A stretch of 9,559 bases of DNA from Gammaproteobacteria bacterium UBA2955 (GCA_002348825.1 DEBN01000124.1:2375-11933); one strand, 5' to 3'; numbered from the stretch's first letter, positions 1 through 7,062 are shown. Notes: generated by a model from the sequence alone, not told the origin. Program-made: numbers and translations.

Positions 1-110
1 GCACGGGCTTCAGCAATCGCTACAGTAATCTCTTGGCGCAATGACCCTTTGCGACGAGCTAATTCCTCTCGCAACGCTTCCGCTCCCTGCACTGTCATTG
101 GCGTGGGCAT
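1..110 (-). CDS. greA: Transcription elongation factor GreA, N-terminal fragment
   Basis: GreA binds in the RNA polymerase secondary channel and stimulates cleavage of backtracked RNA so that stalled elongation can resume. Only the first 36 codons are in the window. They form the start of the N-terminal coiled coil: PMT at residues 4-6, then [10 protein letters not shown], and AIAEAR at residues 31-36. These align without gaps to the E. coli GreA N-terminus. The ATG at 110 was chosen because it keeps the usual three-residue lead before PMT and because a Shine-Dalgarno match lies 8 nt upstream, overlapping the carB stop. The gene starts 10 nt after carB, so it is probably co-transcribed with it. 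The stretch between LREEL and AIAEAR ([13 protein letters not shown]) is more divergent than usual: the common R-P-E-I reads R-Q-E-I. GreB is a less likely alternative, because the PMT and EAR motifs are GreA-like. Confidence 0.85.
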   Translation of the reverse strand, partial: MPTPMTVQGAEALREELARRKGSLRQEITVAIAEAR

Positions 111-118
111 AACCTTAA

Positions 119-122
119 CCCT
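119..122 (-). promoter_or_regulatory. greA ribosome binding site overlapping the carB stop codon
   Basis: AGGG is formed from the last two bases of the carB TAG and the next two bases, with 8 nt to the greA ATG. A second weak match (AAGG, 116-113) is only 2 nt from the ATG. The arrangement suggests translational coupling of greA to carB. Confidence 0.5.
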
Positions 123-3100
123 ACATAAGTCGACCGTGTAAATCCTGCAAGCTTCGAACTTGCTCTCCTTGACCCTGACGGATGGCAATACAAAACGCCT
201 CTCCGCCGGTCAAAGTAGTGGTGTAACACACCTTGTTTTGCAACGCGAGCCTGCGAATAACCGCCGAATCCGCGATAGACTGACGCCCCTCGGTGGTATT
301 GATAATCAGGTCTATTTGCTCGTTTTTCAACATATCGGATACGTCCGGACGACCCTCATTGACCTTTTGAATCCTGTTACATTCGATCCCAGCCGCTAAC
401 AAACATCGTTGGGTTCCCGATGTTCCGACCAGCGAAAACCCGAGCGCGACCAGTTCTTTCGCAACATCGAGCAAATGCTCTTTATCCGAATCTTTAACGC
501 TAAGAAACGCTCTACCGCCATTAGGCAAAACTTCTCCAGCGGCTAAAGATGCCTTTGCAAACGCTTCGCCAAATGAGTCACCAACGCCCATAACTTCGCC
601 TGTCGACTTCATCTCTGGCCCTAAAATCGGGTCTACACCGGGAAACTTGTTGAACGGAAAGACAGACTCTTTGACATGATACGTTTTGGGCACGATCTCC
701 TGCGTAAACTTAAGATCCGCCAAAGTCCGACCGGCCATGCAACGCGCTGCGACTTTAGCCAGCGATTCGCCAATGCACTTCGACACAAACGGCACCGTGC
801 GCGAGGCGCGGGGATTAACTTCCAAAACGAAAACATCATCGCCCTGTACAGCCATCTGCACATTCATCAAGCCCACCACCTGCAACTCCACCGCAATGTC
901 TTTTACCTGCTGGCGGATGACGTCTTGAATATGCATTGGCAGGTTGTAGGGCGGCAGGGAGCACGCCGAATCGCCGGAATGCACACCGGCCTGCTCAATA
1001 TGTTGCATGATCGCACCGATAACTACCTGCTTGCCATCGCAGACAGCATCCACGTCTACCTCTACAGCCTGGTTCAAATAGCGATCAAGCAACACCGGAG
1101 CGTCGTTCGACACGTCCACTGCAGACTGCATGTATTGACTGAGCTCATCGTCGTTATAAACGATTTCCATCGCCCGACCTCCAAGAACATAAGAGGGCCT
1201 GACAATAATCGGGTAGCCAATTTCCGCCGCCCGCGTCAGGCCTTGCTCTAGGTCTGAGGCCAATCGATTAGACGGCTGCCGCAGCGACAATTTTTCAACC
1301 AACTGCTGAAAACGTTCGCGGTCTTCAGCTCGGTCGATTGCATCGGGGGTAGTGCCAATAATCGGCACTCCACGCGCTTGCAGATCACGTGCGAGCTTGA
1401 GCGGTGTCTGGCCACCGAACTGTACAATCACACCTTTCGGCTGCTCGACATCAACTATTGCCAAAACGTCCTCGAGGGTAACCGGTTCGAAATACAGTCT
1501 GTCCGAGGTGTCGTAATCAGTGGAAACCGTTTCCGGGTTACAGTTAACCATGATGGTTTCGTAACCGTCCTCACGCATTGCCAGGGCCGCATGCACACAA
1601 CAGTAGTCGAACTCAATGCCCTGCCCAATTCGGTTGGGACCACCGCCGAGCACAATAATTTTATCCCGCGATGAGGGATTAGCTTCGCATTCCTCTTCAT
1701 AGGTGGAATACATATATGCGCTGCTTACGGGAAACTCAGCCGCACAGGTGTCAACGCGTCGATAAACCGGTTTTACCCCTAGGGCTTGGCGTGCCTCGCG
1801 GACTGCATCTTGATGCGCCCCTAGCAACTGCCCCAACCGCACATCGGAAAACCCCTGTTGTTTCAACCGACGCCATTGTGTCGCATCTAGATCGGTGGGC
1901 GTCATGCCCTGTAATGCCTGCTCTGCGGCAACGAGGTCTGCAATTTCGGCAAGAAACCAGGGATCAATCTTGGTGTAGTCAAACAGGTCCTCTTGAGTCA
2001 TACCCATGCGCAACGCATCCGCCACGTACCACAAACGGTGGGCGCTGGGATTCTTAAGCTCACGTTTGAGTACGCTGCGCCATTCGGAGTCCTGACTGTC
2101 AATTACGCTGTCCAAACCAACGAAACCAACCTCTAAACCACGCAACGCTTTTTGCAGCGACTCCTGAAAGGTAGCGCCAATCGCCATGACCTCGCCAACA
2201 GACTTCATCTGTGTGGTCAAGCGGCTGTCAGCCTGAGGAAATTTTTCGAAGGTAAAGCGTGGAACTTTCGTCACCACGTAGTCGATGGTGGGCTCAAACG
2301 AGGCCGGCGTTACTCCCCCCGTAATGTCATTTGCCAACTCATCAAGGGTGAAACCGATCGCCAATTTTGCAGCCACCTTGGCAATAGGAAATCCAGTCGC
2401 TTTCGACGCTAATGCCGACGATCTAGATACCCGCGGATTCATCTCGATGACAACAATACGACCGTCGTCTGGATTAATAGCGAACTGCACGTTCGACCCG
2501 CCTGTTTCGACGCCGATCTCACGCAAAACCGCTAGCGAGGCGTTGCGCAGCAATTGATACTCTTTATCGGTCAGGGTCTGCGCCGGCGCAATGGTAATGC
2601 TGTCACCAGTGTGCACGCCCATAGGGTCGAGATTTTCGATAGAACAGATAATGATGCAGTTGTCGTTGCGGTCCCGCACCACCTCCATTTCGAATTCCTT
2701 CCAGCCCAATAGCGATTCGTCGATCAGCAGTTCGGAGGTTGGCGATAACTCCAGCCCACGTGTGCAGATTTCTAAGAATTCTTCACGGTTATAGGCTATG
2801 CCGCCGCCGCTGCCGCCCATGGTAAAAGACGGGCGTATCACGCACGGAAACCCCAACTGACTTTGCACCTGCAGGGCTTCTTCAAGACTGTGTGCGATTG
2901 CCGACCTCGGCGTGCTTAGGCCAATGGACTTCATCGCTCGATCAAACCGTTCACGGTCTTCCGCTTTATCGATGGCGTCTTGACTAGCCCCGATCAACTC
3001 AACCCCATATTTTTCCAAAACCCCCTCGCGCACCAAATCCAGCGCGCAATTAAGTGCGGTCTGCCCGCCCATCGTCGGCAACAAGGCATCTGGGCGCTCT

Positions 3101-3339
3101 GTTTCAATAATCTTCGCCACAGTGGTCCATTCCACGGGCTCGACATAGGTTGCGTCCGCCATGGCGGGGTCGGTCATAATTGTCGCTGGATTTGAATTCA
3201 CTAGAATCACTCGTAACCCCTCGTCTTTGAGGGCTTTACAGGCTTGCGCTCCCGAGTAATCAAATTCGCAGGCCTGACCGATCACGATCGGGCCGGCGCC
3301 AACTATTAGAACGCTTTGAATATCCGAACGTTTAGGCAT
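121..3339 (-). CDS. carB: Carbamoyl-phosphate synthase, large (ammonia-dependent) subunit
   Basis: CarB uses ammonia tunnelled from CarA, bicarbonate and two ATP to make carbamoyl phosphate, the shared precursor of arginine and pyrimidines, in the cytoplasm. At 1072 aa it is one residue shorter than my recollection of the E. coli protein. Two homologous ATP-grasp halves are visible. The first has [20 protein letters not shown] (residues 14-33), [11 protein letters not shown] (174-184) and [19 protein letters not shown] (298-316). The second has [17 protein letters not shown] (564-580), [10 protein letters not shown] (719-728) and [10 protein letters not shown] (839-848). Residues from about 405 to 550 are the oligomerisation region. 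From about 936 onward lies the allosteric MGS-like domain. T973, T976 and K992 correspond to the E. coli residues that bind the UMP and IMP effectors, so nucleotide control is probably retained. The ATG lies inside the end of carA (8-nt overlap), with AGGAG upstream. No frameshift or missing motif was seen. Confidence 0.99.
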   Translation of the reverse strand: MPKRSDIQSVLIVGAGPIVIGQACEFDYSGAQACKALKDEGLRVILVNSNPATIMTDPAMADATYVEPVEWTTVAKIIETERPDALLPTMGGQTALNCALDLVREGVLEKYGVELIGASQDAIDKAEDRERFDRAMKSIGLSTPRSAIAHSLEEALQVQSQLGFPCVIRPSFTMGGSGGGIAYNREEFLEICTRGLELSPTSELLIDESLLGWKEFEMEVVRDRNDNCIIICSIENLDPMGVHTGDSITIAPAQTLTDKEYQLLRNASLAVLREIGVETGGSNVQFAINPDDGRIVVIEMNPRVSRSSALASKATGFPIAKVAAKLAIGFTLDELANDITGGVTPASFEPTIDYVVTKVPRFTFEKFPQADSRLTTQMKSVGEVMAIGATFQESLQKALRGLEVGFVGLDSVIDSQDSEWRSVLKRELKNPSAHRLWYVADALRMGMTQEDLFDYTKIDPWFLAEIADLVAAEQALQGMTPTDLDATQWRRLKQQGFSDVRLGQLLGAHQDAVREARQALGVKPVYRRVDTCAAEFPVSSAYMYSTYEEECEANPSSRDKIIVLGGGPNRIGQGIEFDYCCVHAALAMREDGYETIMVNCNPETVSTDYDTSDRLYFEPVTLEDVLAIVDVEQPKGVIVQFGGQTPLKLARDLQARGVPIIGTTPDAIDRAEDRERFQQLVEKLSLRQPSNRLASDLEQGLTRAAEIGYPIIVRPSYVLGGRAMEIVYNDDELSQYMQSAVDVSNDAPVLLDRYLNQAVEVDVDAVCDGKQVVIGAIMQHIEQAGVHSGDSACSLPPYNLPMHIQDVIRQQVKDIAVELQVVGLMNVQMAVQGDDVFVLEVNPRASRTVPFVSKCIGESLAKVAARCMAGRTLADLKFTQEIVPKTYHVKESVFPFNKFPGVDPILGPEMKSTGEVMGVGDSFGEAFAKASLAAGEVLPNGGRAFLSVKDSDKEHLLDVAKELVALGFSLVGTSGTQRCLLAAGIECNRIQKVNEGRPDVSDMLKNEQIDLIINTTEGRQSIADSAVIRRLALQNKVCYTTTLTGGEAFCIAIRQGQGEQVRSLQDLHGRLM

Positions 3340-4492
3340 CTTTGGCTCCTGCCATATTCAAAGCTCGCTCGGCCATCATCTGTGTAAATTGGTCAAATAG
3401 GTGCTCGCAATCCTGCGGACCAGGGCTCGCTTCCGGATGACCTTGAAAACCGAACGCAGGCACATCGGTACGCGACACGCCTTGCACAGTGCCATCGAAT
3501 AAAGAGGTATGAGTACACTTGAGGTTGTCTGGCAGGCTCGCAGCGTCGACGGCGAAACCGTGATTCTGACTGGTAATCATCACCGCACCGGTCGCATGAT
3601 CCTGCACCGGATGATTGGCGCCGTGATGCCCGTGAGACATTTTCATGGTCTTAGCGCCGCTGGCGAGTGCCAAAAGTTGATGGCCTAAGCAGATGCCAAA
3701 AATCGGTCGTTGCGTCTTCAGCAATTCCCGAATAGCGGCAATCGCGTAATCGCAGGGCTCGGGATCGCCGGGGCCATTGGATAAAAACACCCCATCGGGA
3801 TCGAGGGCCAGCACCTCTGCTGCAGTGGTCTGCGCTGGGACCACAGTGATACGACAGCCTTTGCCCGCCAAGATCCGAAGAATGTTGCGCTTTACGCCAA
3901 AATCATAGGCCACGACATGATAACTGCTGTTGGCGCTTTCGCCGTAGCCGGCCTCCAAATCCCACGGCGTTTGCGTCCAATCACGCTGAGTTCCCGTGAC
4001 CTCTTGAGCGAGGTCAGCACCAGCAAGACCCTCGAAACGCCTCGCCTGAGCCAACGCGAGGTCTTCTGCGTTGATGTCCGTAGCCGCTTCGCCCGCGAAA
4101 ATACAACCCGCCATTGCGCCCCGTTCACGGATCAGACGGGTCAAGCGACGAGTATCAATGTCAGCGATCGCAACCGTTTTTTGTTCGACCAGAAATTCGC
4201 TCAAGGTTTGGCGACTGCGCCAATTGCTCTGCAATTTCGGAGTCTGACGAATGACTAAACCAGCGGCCCAAACCTTGTCGGACTCGAAATCTTCGGGATT
4301 CACCCCAGTGTTGCCAATTTGTGGATAGGTAAGTGTGACAATCTGGCGGCGATAGGACGGATCGGTAAGAATTTCTTGGTAACCGGTCATCGCCGTATTG
4401 AACACCACTTCACCCACAGTGGTGCCACTGACACCAATGGAGCGGCCGTGGAAAACACTACCGTCCTCGAGAACCAAAAGAGCCGGTATCAA
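3332..4492 (-). CDS. carA: Carbamoyl-phosphate synthase, small (glutaminase) subunit
   Basis: CarA hydrolyses glutamine and passes the ammonia to CarB through an internal tunnel. It has 386 aa, close to about 382 in E. coli. Residues 1 to about 150 are the CarA-specific N-terminal domain ([21 protein letters not shown] at 27-47, [13 protein letters not shown] at 108-120). The class I glutamine amidotransferase domain follows ([20 protein letters not shown]). The catalytic triad is intact: C268 in GICLGHQ, with H352 and E354 in GHPEASP. The start is TTG at 4492. An in-frame TAG at 4504-4502 leaves no upstream ATG, GTG or TTG, and the resulting [11 protein letters not shown] matches the E. coli N-terminus, which from memory also starts with UUG. 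The only Shine-Dalgarno sequence at normal spacing is weak (ATAGG, 8 nt away). A stronger GGAGG lies 21 nt upstream and serves a mini-ORF ending on this start. The gene overlaps carB downstream. Confidence 0.98.
   Translation of the reverse strand: MIPALLVLEDGSVFHGRSIGVSGTTVGEVVFNTAMTGYQEILTDPSYRRQIVTLTYPQIGNTGVNPEDFESDKVWAAGLVIRQTPKLQSNWRSRQTLSEFLVEQKTVAIADIDTRRLTRLIRERGAMAGCIFAGEAATDINAEDLALAQARRFEGLAGADLAQEVTGTQRDWTQTPWDLEAGYGESANSSYHVVAYDFGVKRNILRILAGKGCRITVVPAQTTAAEVLALDPDGVFLSNGPGDPEPCDYAIAAIRELLKTQRPIFGICLGHQLLALASGAKTMKMSHGHHGANHPVQDHATGAVMITSQNHGFAVDAASLPDNLKCTHTSLFDGTVQGVSRTDVPAFGFQGHPEASPGPQDCEHLFDQFTQMMAERALNMAGAKDA
3346..3350 (-). promoter_or_regulatory. carB ribosome binding site inside carA
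   Basis: AGGAG lies within the last codons of carA, 6 nt before the carB ATG. carA ends TAA at 3334-3332 while carB begins at 3339, an 8-nt overlap in a different frame. This fits coupled synthesis of the two subunits in equal amounts. Confidence 0.8.
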
Positions 4493-4512
4493 AGAAATTG
4501 CCTATTCACCTT
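4493..4512 (-). other. Six-codon mini-ORF ending on the carA start codon
   Basis: The mini-ORF starts with GTG at 4509 and encodes MNRQFL. Its TGA stop (4491-4489) overlaps the carA TTG (4492-4490) to give TTGA. The strong GGAGG at 4518-4514 is 4 nt before this GTG, but 21 nt before the carA TTG, so the best ribosome binding site in the region fits the mini-ORF better than carA. Reinitiation or coupling at TTGA is inferred. The interval given covers the mini-ORF body upstream of carA. Confidence 0.35.
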
Positions 4513-4594
4513 ACCTCCATGCAGAGGAAAACTTCCAGACCGCTGAGATGGCGCTCGTACTTAGCCTGCGCTGCCTAGAAGAAGAGCCACGCAA
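4511..4594 (-). other. Possible Arg-rich leader ORF, 27 codons
   Basis: A TTG-started frame of 27 codons has 5 Arg codons (at 2, 7, 9, 10 and 27; CGT, AGG, CGC, AGG, AGG). Its TAA lies directly after the GGAGG that precedes the mini-ORF. Arginine is an end product of the pathway fed by carAB, so an Arg-rich leader would make sense. However, no Shine-Dalgarno sequence is visible and the length is within chance expectation. It may be noise. Confidence 0.15.
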
Positions 4595-4605
4595 ACGGCA
4601 ACCAA
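4561..4605 (-). other. Possible hydrophobic leader ORF, 14 codons
   Basis: A TTG-started frame encodes MVAVCVALLLGSAG. A purine-rich GGGAAGGGAG run lies about 12 nt upstream, slightly far for a Shine-Dalgarno sequence. It falls within the predicted carAB leader and overlaps the Arg-rich frame. Neither peptide resembles anything I recognise. Confidence 0.15.
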
Positions 4606-4651
4606 ATCAGGTTTTCACTCCCTTCCCCAAAACGGACTGCTCGGGGCGAAA

Positions 4652-4689
4652 CCAAGCTCAAAAGCGGTAGGATCGATGAGCGAGCTTGG
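4652..4689 (-). repeat. 8-bp inverted repeat at the start of the predicted carAB leader
   Basis: CCAAGCTC (4689-4682) and GAGCTTGG (4659-4652) are perfectly complementary, with one extra G-U pair possible inside and a loop of about 22 nt. The left arm begins 1-2 nt after the transcription start predicted from the TATACT box. No T-run follows, so it is not a standard intrinsic terminator. The left arm (GCTCG, 4685-4681) could instead pair with CGAGC at 4643-4639. Confidence 0.5.
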
Positions 4690-4696
4690 GTGCAAA

Positions 4697-4725
4697 AGTA
4701 TACCCATGACGACTGGAAAAATCAG
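4697..4725 (-). promoter_or_regulatory. Possible sigma-70 promoter for carAB
   Basis: The -10 box TATACT (4702-4697) matches 5 of 6 consensus positions. At 17-nt spacing the -35 box is a poor CTGATT (4725-4720, 3 of 6). Predicted transcription would begin near 4691, leaving a leader of about 200 nt before carA. The weak -35 suggests an activator or a different start point. This is the best candidate in the gap, but it is not proven. Confidence 0.4.
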
Positions 4726-4774
4726 CAACAATCCGACTGGTCGCGGCAAATTTCCACCTGATAGGCCACTTTAG

Positions 4775-4906
4775 CTACACCCCTGTGCACTCCATGGCTA
4801 ACAGCAGCTGTTGCATCCGTGAGGCCGCCCAAGTGGCCGGCACAGGGCCTTTGCCAGCGCAGTTGGTGCCATACCGATGAGTTCTAACTATTGGGATTTG
4901 CCGCAT
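4775..4906 (-). CDS. Possible 43-aa ORF of unknown function
   Basis: An ATG-started frame of 43 codons ending in TAG lies between dapB and the putative carAB promoter. It begins MRQIPIVRTHRYG and ends LLLAMECTGV. It has no recognisable domain, signal peptide or membrane segment. A GGCGGGA purine stretch 4-5 nt before the ATG is only a weak Shine-Dalgarno match. An ORF of this length is expected by chance in about 500 nt of this composition, so I list it only as a candidate for conservation testing. Confidence 0.12.
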   Translation of the reverse strand: MRQIPIVRTHRYGTNCAGKGPVPATWAASRMQQLLLAMECTGV

Positions 4907-4966
4907 ACAATCCCGCCTGCCAGGCCGCGGTAGAGACGCCGGACGCGTTTTCGTTCCGGTGCATAA

Positions 4967-4990
4967 GCCCCTCAGAGCGTTGCCGAGGGC
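4967..4990 (-). terminator. Weak candidate terminator after dapB
   Basis: Immediately after the dapB stop, GCCCTC (4990-4985) can pair with GAGGGGC (4973-4967) as a 6-bp stem with one bulged G. Only TT follows, so intrinsic termination would be inefficient. A second hairpin (4959-4939) follows and also lacks a T-run. Confidence 0.25.
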
Positions 4991-5770
4991 CTATCTAAGC
5001 AGATCGTCCATACTGTACAGGCCTGCGGGCTTGCCGTGCACATAAGCGACAGCGCGCACCGCGCCTTGGGCGAAATTACTGCGGCTTTGGGCGCGATGCG
5101 TTATTTCCAGCCGCTCACCCGCTCCCGCAAACAGCACCGTATGCTCTCCCACAATGTCACCACCGCGAATGGTCGAAAACCCTATAGTGCTGCGTTCACG
5201 CGCACCGGTAATACCTTGCCGACCATACTCCGCATGTTTCGATAAATCTCGATTCAACGCTTCGGCGAGCACCTCGCCAATGCGTACCGCCGTACCTGAA
5301 GGCGCATCGACTTTGTCCCGGTGGTGAGCTTCAATCACTTCTACATCGACTTCATCGCCCAACATCCGCGCCGTTCGCTCCACCAGCTGCAACAGCACGT
5401 TGACACCCACGCTCATATTCGGCGAGATAAACAGGGCAACTTCTTGACCATACGCCCGCAGAGCATTGAGCTGCTCCGCCGAGAACCCGGTGGTACCGAT
5501 CACCATGGACTTGTTTGCAGCGGCACATAATTCGGCCAGCGCAAGGGTTGCTGCTGGCACGGTAAAATCGATAACGACGTCAAAATCATCGACGCAATCC
5601 GCGGGCTTGTCACTGACCACCACACCGCCGGCGCCAGCGCCCTTGCCCACCGCAGGACTGTCCGCATGTTCGAACGCGGCGCCTAAGGTCAGCCCCTCGG
5701 TAACACTGATAGTGTCGATCAGGGCTCGGCCCATGCGCCCCGCGGCGCCCGCTACGGCTACTCGAATCAT
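4991..5770 (-). CDS. dapB: 4-hydroxy-tetrahydrodipicolinate reductase
   Basis: DapB reduces 4-hydroxy-tetrahydrodipicolinate with NAD(P)H in the diaminopimelate/lysine pathway, supplying lysine and the peptidoglycan cross-linking residue. It has 259 aa, slightly shorter than about 273 in E. coli. The Rossmann dinucleotide site is VAVAGAAGRMGR (residues 4-15). DFTVP (68-72) and GTTGFS (92-97) follow. The catalytic signature EAHHRDKVDAPSGTA spans 147-161, with H149/H150 and K153 as the active-site residues and the GT pair that binds substrate at 159-160. The C-terminal half is the mixed-sheet tetramerisation domain. The ATG at 5770 gives the canonical N-terminus and is preceded by GGGGGA 3 nt away. 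It lies 37 nt after dnaJ, with a palindrome filling about half of that gap, so read-through from the chaperone genes is possible. The 498-nt gap downstream separates it from carA. Confidence 0.98.
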   Translation of the reverse strand: MIRVAVAGAAGRMGRALIDTISVTEGLTLGAAFEHADSPAVGKGAGAGGVVVSDKPADCVDDFDVVIDFTVPAATLALAELCAAANKSMVIGTTGFSAEQLNALRAYGQEVALFISPNMSVGVNVLLQLVERTARMLGDEVDVEVIEAHHRDKVDAPSGTAVRIGEVLAEALNRDLSKHAEYGRQGITGARERSTIGFSTIRGGDIVGEHTVLFAGAGERLEITHRAQSRSNFAQGAVRAVAYVHGKPAGLYSMDDLLR

Positions 5771-5779
5771 GTTTCCCCC

Positions 5780-5798
5780 AACGAACGATGCGTTCGTT
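5780..5798 (-). repeat. 19-nt perfect palindrome between dnaJ and dapB
   Basis: AACGAACG, loop CAT, CGTTCGTT: an 8-bp perfect stem with a 3-nt loop, and a possible outer T-G pair. It ends directly against the dapB Shine-Dalgarno sequence (GGGGG, 5779-5775). No T-run follows, so it is not a classic terminator. It could be an mRNA hairpin at the dnaJ-dapB junction or a DNA operator. Confidence 0.75.
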
Positions 5799-5807
5799 AC
5801 TTCGGTG

Positions 5808-6929
5808 CTAAGACTTTAACGTTTCAAAAAAATCTTTCACACCATCGAACCAGGTTTTGCCTTTGGGCGAGTGCTTATCACTGTCGCCTAGTGTTTCTTT
5901 CAGCTTCTCGAGAAGGTGTTTTTGCTCTTCCGTTAGCTTAATCGGCGTTTCTACGAGCACTTTACACAACAAATCGCCGACGCCGGCAGTACGAACTTGG
6001 GTCACACCCTTGCCGCGCAAGCGAAACACCTTACCGGTCTGGGTTTCTGCGGGAATCTTCAGATTTACTCGGCCGTCGAGTGTCGGCACTTCAAGATCAC
6101 CGCCCAGCGCGGCATCAGCAAAAGAAATCGGTACTTCACAGTATAAGTGGCGCCCTTCGCGCACAAAGATCGGGTGCTCGCTGACTTCTATCTGCACATA
6201 CAAGTCACCGGGCGGTCCACCGTGCGGCCCGGCCTCACCTTCGCCGGATAATCGGATCCGGTCTCCGTTGTCGACACCAGCCGGAATCTTCACCGACAGC
6301 GTCTTCTGCCGCTCCACGCGGCCCGCACCGCTGCAGGCACGGCAGGGATCTGTGATCACCTTACCCTGACCCCGGCATCGCGGACACGTTTGCTGCAATG
6401 AGAAGAAACCCTGAGAGACGCGAACCTGGCCCGCACCATTGCAATCGGGACAGGTGGATGCGGAAGTGCCTTCCTTAGCGCCAGAGCCGCCACAGTCGCC
6501 GCAGCCTGCGAGGACCGGGATGCGAATTTCCATGGTGTCGCCGCTGACAGCTTTTTCCAGACTCAGGCGTAAGTTATAGCGAAGATCGGAACCCCGCGCC
6601 GGTCCGCTACGGCCACTCCGGCCACCACCGAAAATATCGCCGAAGACGTCACCAAAAATATCACCGAAATTACCCTGGCCGCCAAAACCACCGCCCTGAT
6701 TAGGGTCGACGCCCGCATGTCCAAATCGGTCGTAGGCCTCGCGTTTTTCCTGATCGGTTAGAACCTCGTAGGCTTCCGTCGCCTCTTTGAATTTTTCTTC
6801 GGCTTGCGGGTCGTCGCTGTTGCGATCTGGATGGAACTTCATCGCCAAGCGTCGGTAGGCTTTTTTGAGGTCGCCTTCAGAAGCGCCCCGTTCGACGCCT
6901 AAAACGTCGTAATAGTCCCTTTTTTCCAT
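5808..6929 (-). CDS. dnaJ: Chaperone protein DnaJ (Hsp40)
   Basis: DnaJ delivers unfolded proteins to DnaK and stimulates its ATPase. It has 373 aa, the usual class I length. Residues 1 to about 70 form the J domain with the essential HPD at 33-35. The Gly/Phe-rich linker follows (about 79-110, with repeated FGD/IFG units). The zinc-binding region has four CxxCxGxG motifs with cysteines at 143/146, 160/163, 182/185 and 196/199, all intact. The C-terminal substrate-binding and dimerisation domains run from about 208 to 345. The ATG at 6929 gives the standard [12 protein letters not shown] start, with GGAG 4 nt upstream. It is separated from dnaK by 133 nt that contain a strong stem-loop. No separate promoter was recognised in that gap, so transcription probably comes from the dnaK promoter. 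The stop is TAG. Confidence 0.99.
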   Translation of the reverse strand: MEKRDYYDVLGVERGASEGDLKKAYRRLAMKFHPDRNSDDPQAEEKFKEATEAYEVLTDQEKREAYDRFGHAGVDPNQGGGFGGQGNFGDIFGDVFGDIFGGGRSGRSGPARGSDLRYNLRLSLEKAVSGDTMEIRIPVLAGCGDCGGSGAKEGTSASTCPDCNGAGQVRVSQGFFSLQQTCPRCRGQGKVITDPCRACSGAGRVERQKTLSVKIPAGVDNGDRIRLSGEGEAGPHGGPPGDLYVQIEVSEHPIFVREGRHLYCEVPISFADAALGGDLEVPTLDGRVNLKIPAETQTGKVFRLRGKGVTQVRTAGVGDLLCKVLVETPIKLTEEQKHLLEKLKETLGDSDKHSPKGKTWFDGVKDFFETLKS

Positions 6930-7000
6930 ACCTCTCCGCCTACCTAGTCCAACTGGCCCACTTAGTTCGCTTGTCGCTCAAACCCCACCGCCTGAACCAC

Positions 7001-7033
7001 AACGCGGCGGCACCCTTTGGCAACCACCGCGCT
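7001..7033 (-). repeat. GC-rich stem-loop between dnaK and dnaJ
   Basis: AGCGCGGTGG (7033-7024) pairs with CCGCCGCGTT (7010-7001) over 10 bp including two G-U pairs, with a 13-nt loop. The sequence after it (GTGGTTC) lacks a proper T-run. It is therefore better described as an attenuating or RNA-stabilising hairpin than a full terminator. It could lower dnaJ expression relative to dnaK. Confidence 0.6.
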
Positions 7034-7062
7034 GTACGTGAGGAGCAGCTACCGAGAGCCGC

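Larger units (their letters stand above)
4493..4990. other. 498-nt dapB-carA intergenic region, probable carAB control region
   Basis: No gene in this gap is confidently recognised. On the minus strand, from dapB to carA, it holds the following: a weak hairpin just after dapB (4990-4967); a hairpin with CCGGA/TCCGG arms (4959-4939); a 43-codon ORF of unknown status (4906-4775); a 13-nt dyad AACAGCTGCTGTT (4812-4800) inside an 8-bp inverted repeat GGCCACTT/AAGTGGCC (4838-4831 and 4771-4764); a possible sigma-70 promoter (4725-4697); an 8-bp inverted repeat at the predicted transcript start; two very short leader ORFs; and the carA translation start region. The dense dyads and the position before an arginine/pyrimidine operon suggest a regulatory region. 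That function is inferred and not shown. Confidence 0.6.

Noticed and set aside
676..1251. 191-codon open frame on the plus strand
   Set aside because: It lies wholly antisense to the highly conserved carB. Its residue make-up is unconvincing, with no domain or ribosome binding site. It is a shadow of the carB codon pattern.
4483..4509. Possible prfB-like +1 programmed frameshift (CTT TGA) joining the mini-ORF to carA
   Set aside because: CTT-TGA resembles the RF2 slippery site, but a +1 shift enters a frame that stops about ten codons later. carA lies in the -1 frame, and no good -1 slippery heptamer is present. Reinitiation at TTGA fits better.
4523..4601. Second sigma-70 promoter nearer carA (TTGCCG with TCTAGG)
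   Set aside because: The spacing is acceptable at 16 nt, but the -10 matches only 3 of 6 positions.
4398..4670. 90-codon plus-strand open frame crossing the carA start and leader
   Set aside because: More than a third of it is antisense to carA codons. It has no domain and no convincing ribosome binding site, and the surrounding signals point to minus-strand transcription.
4770..4900. tRNA or other structured RNA gene in the dapB-carA gap
   Set aside because: Several GC-rich dyads are present, but no cloverleaf, T-loop or CCA-proximal pattern could be assembled.
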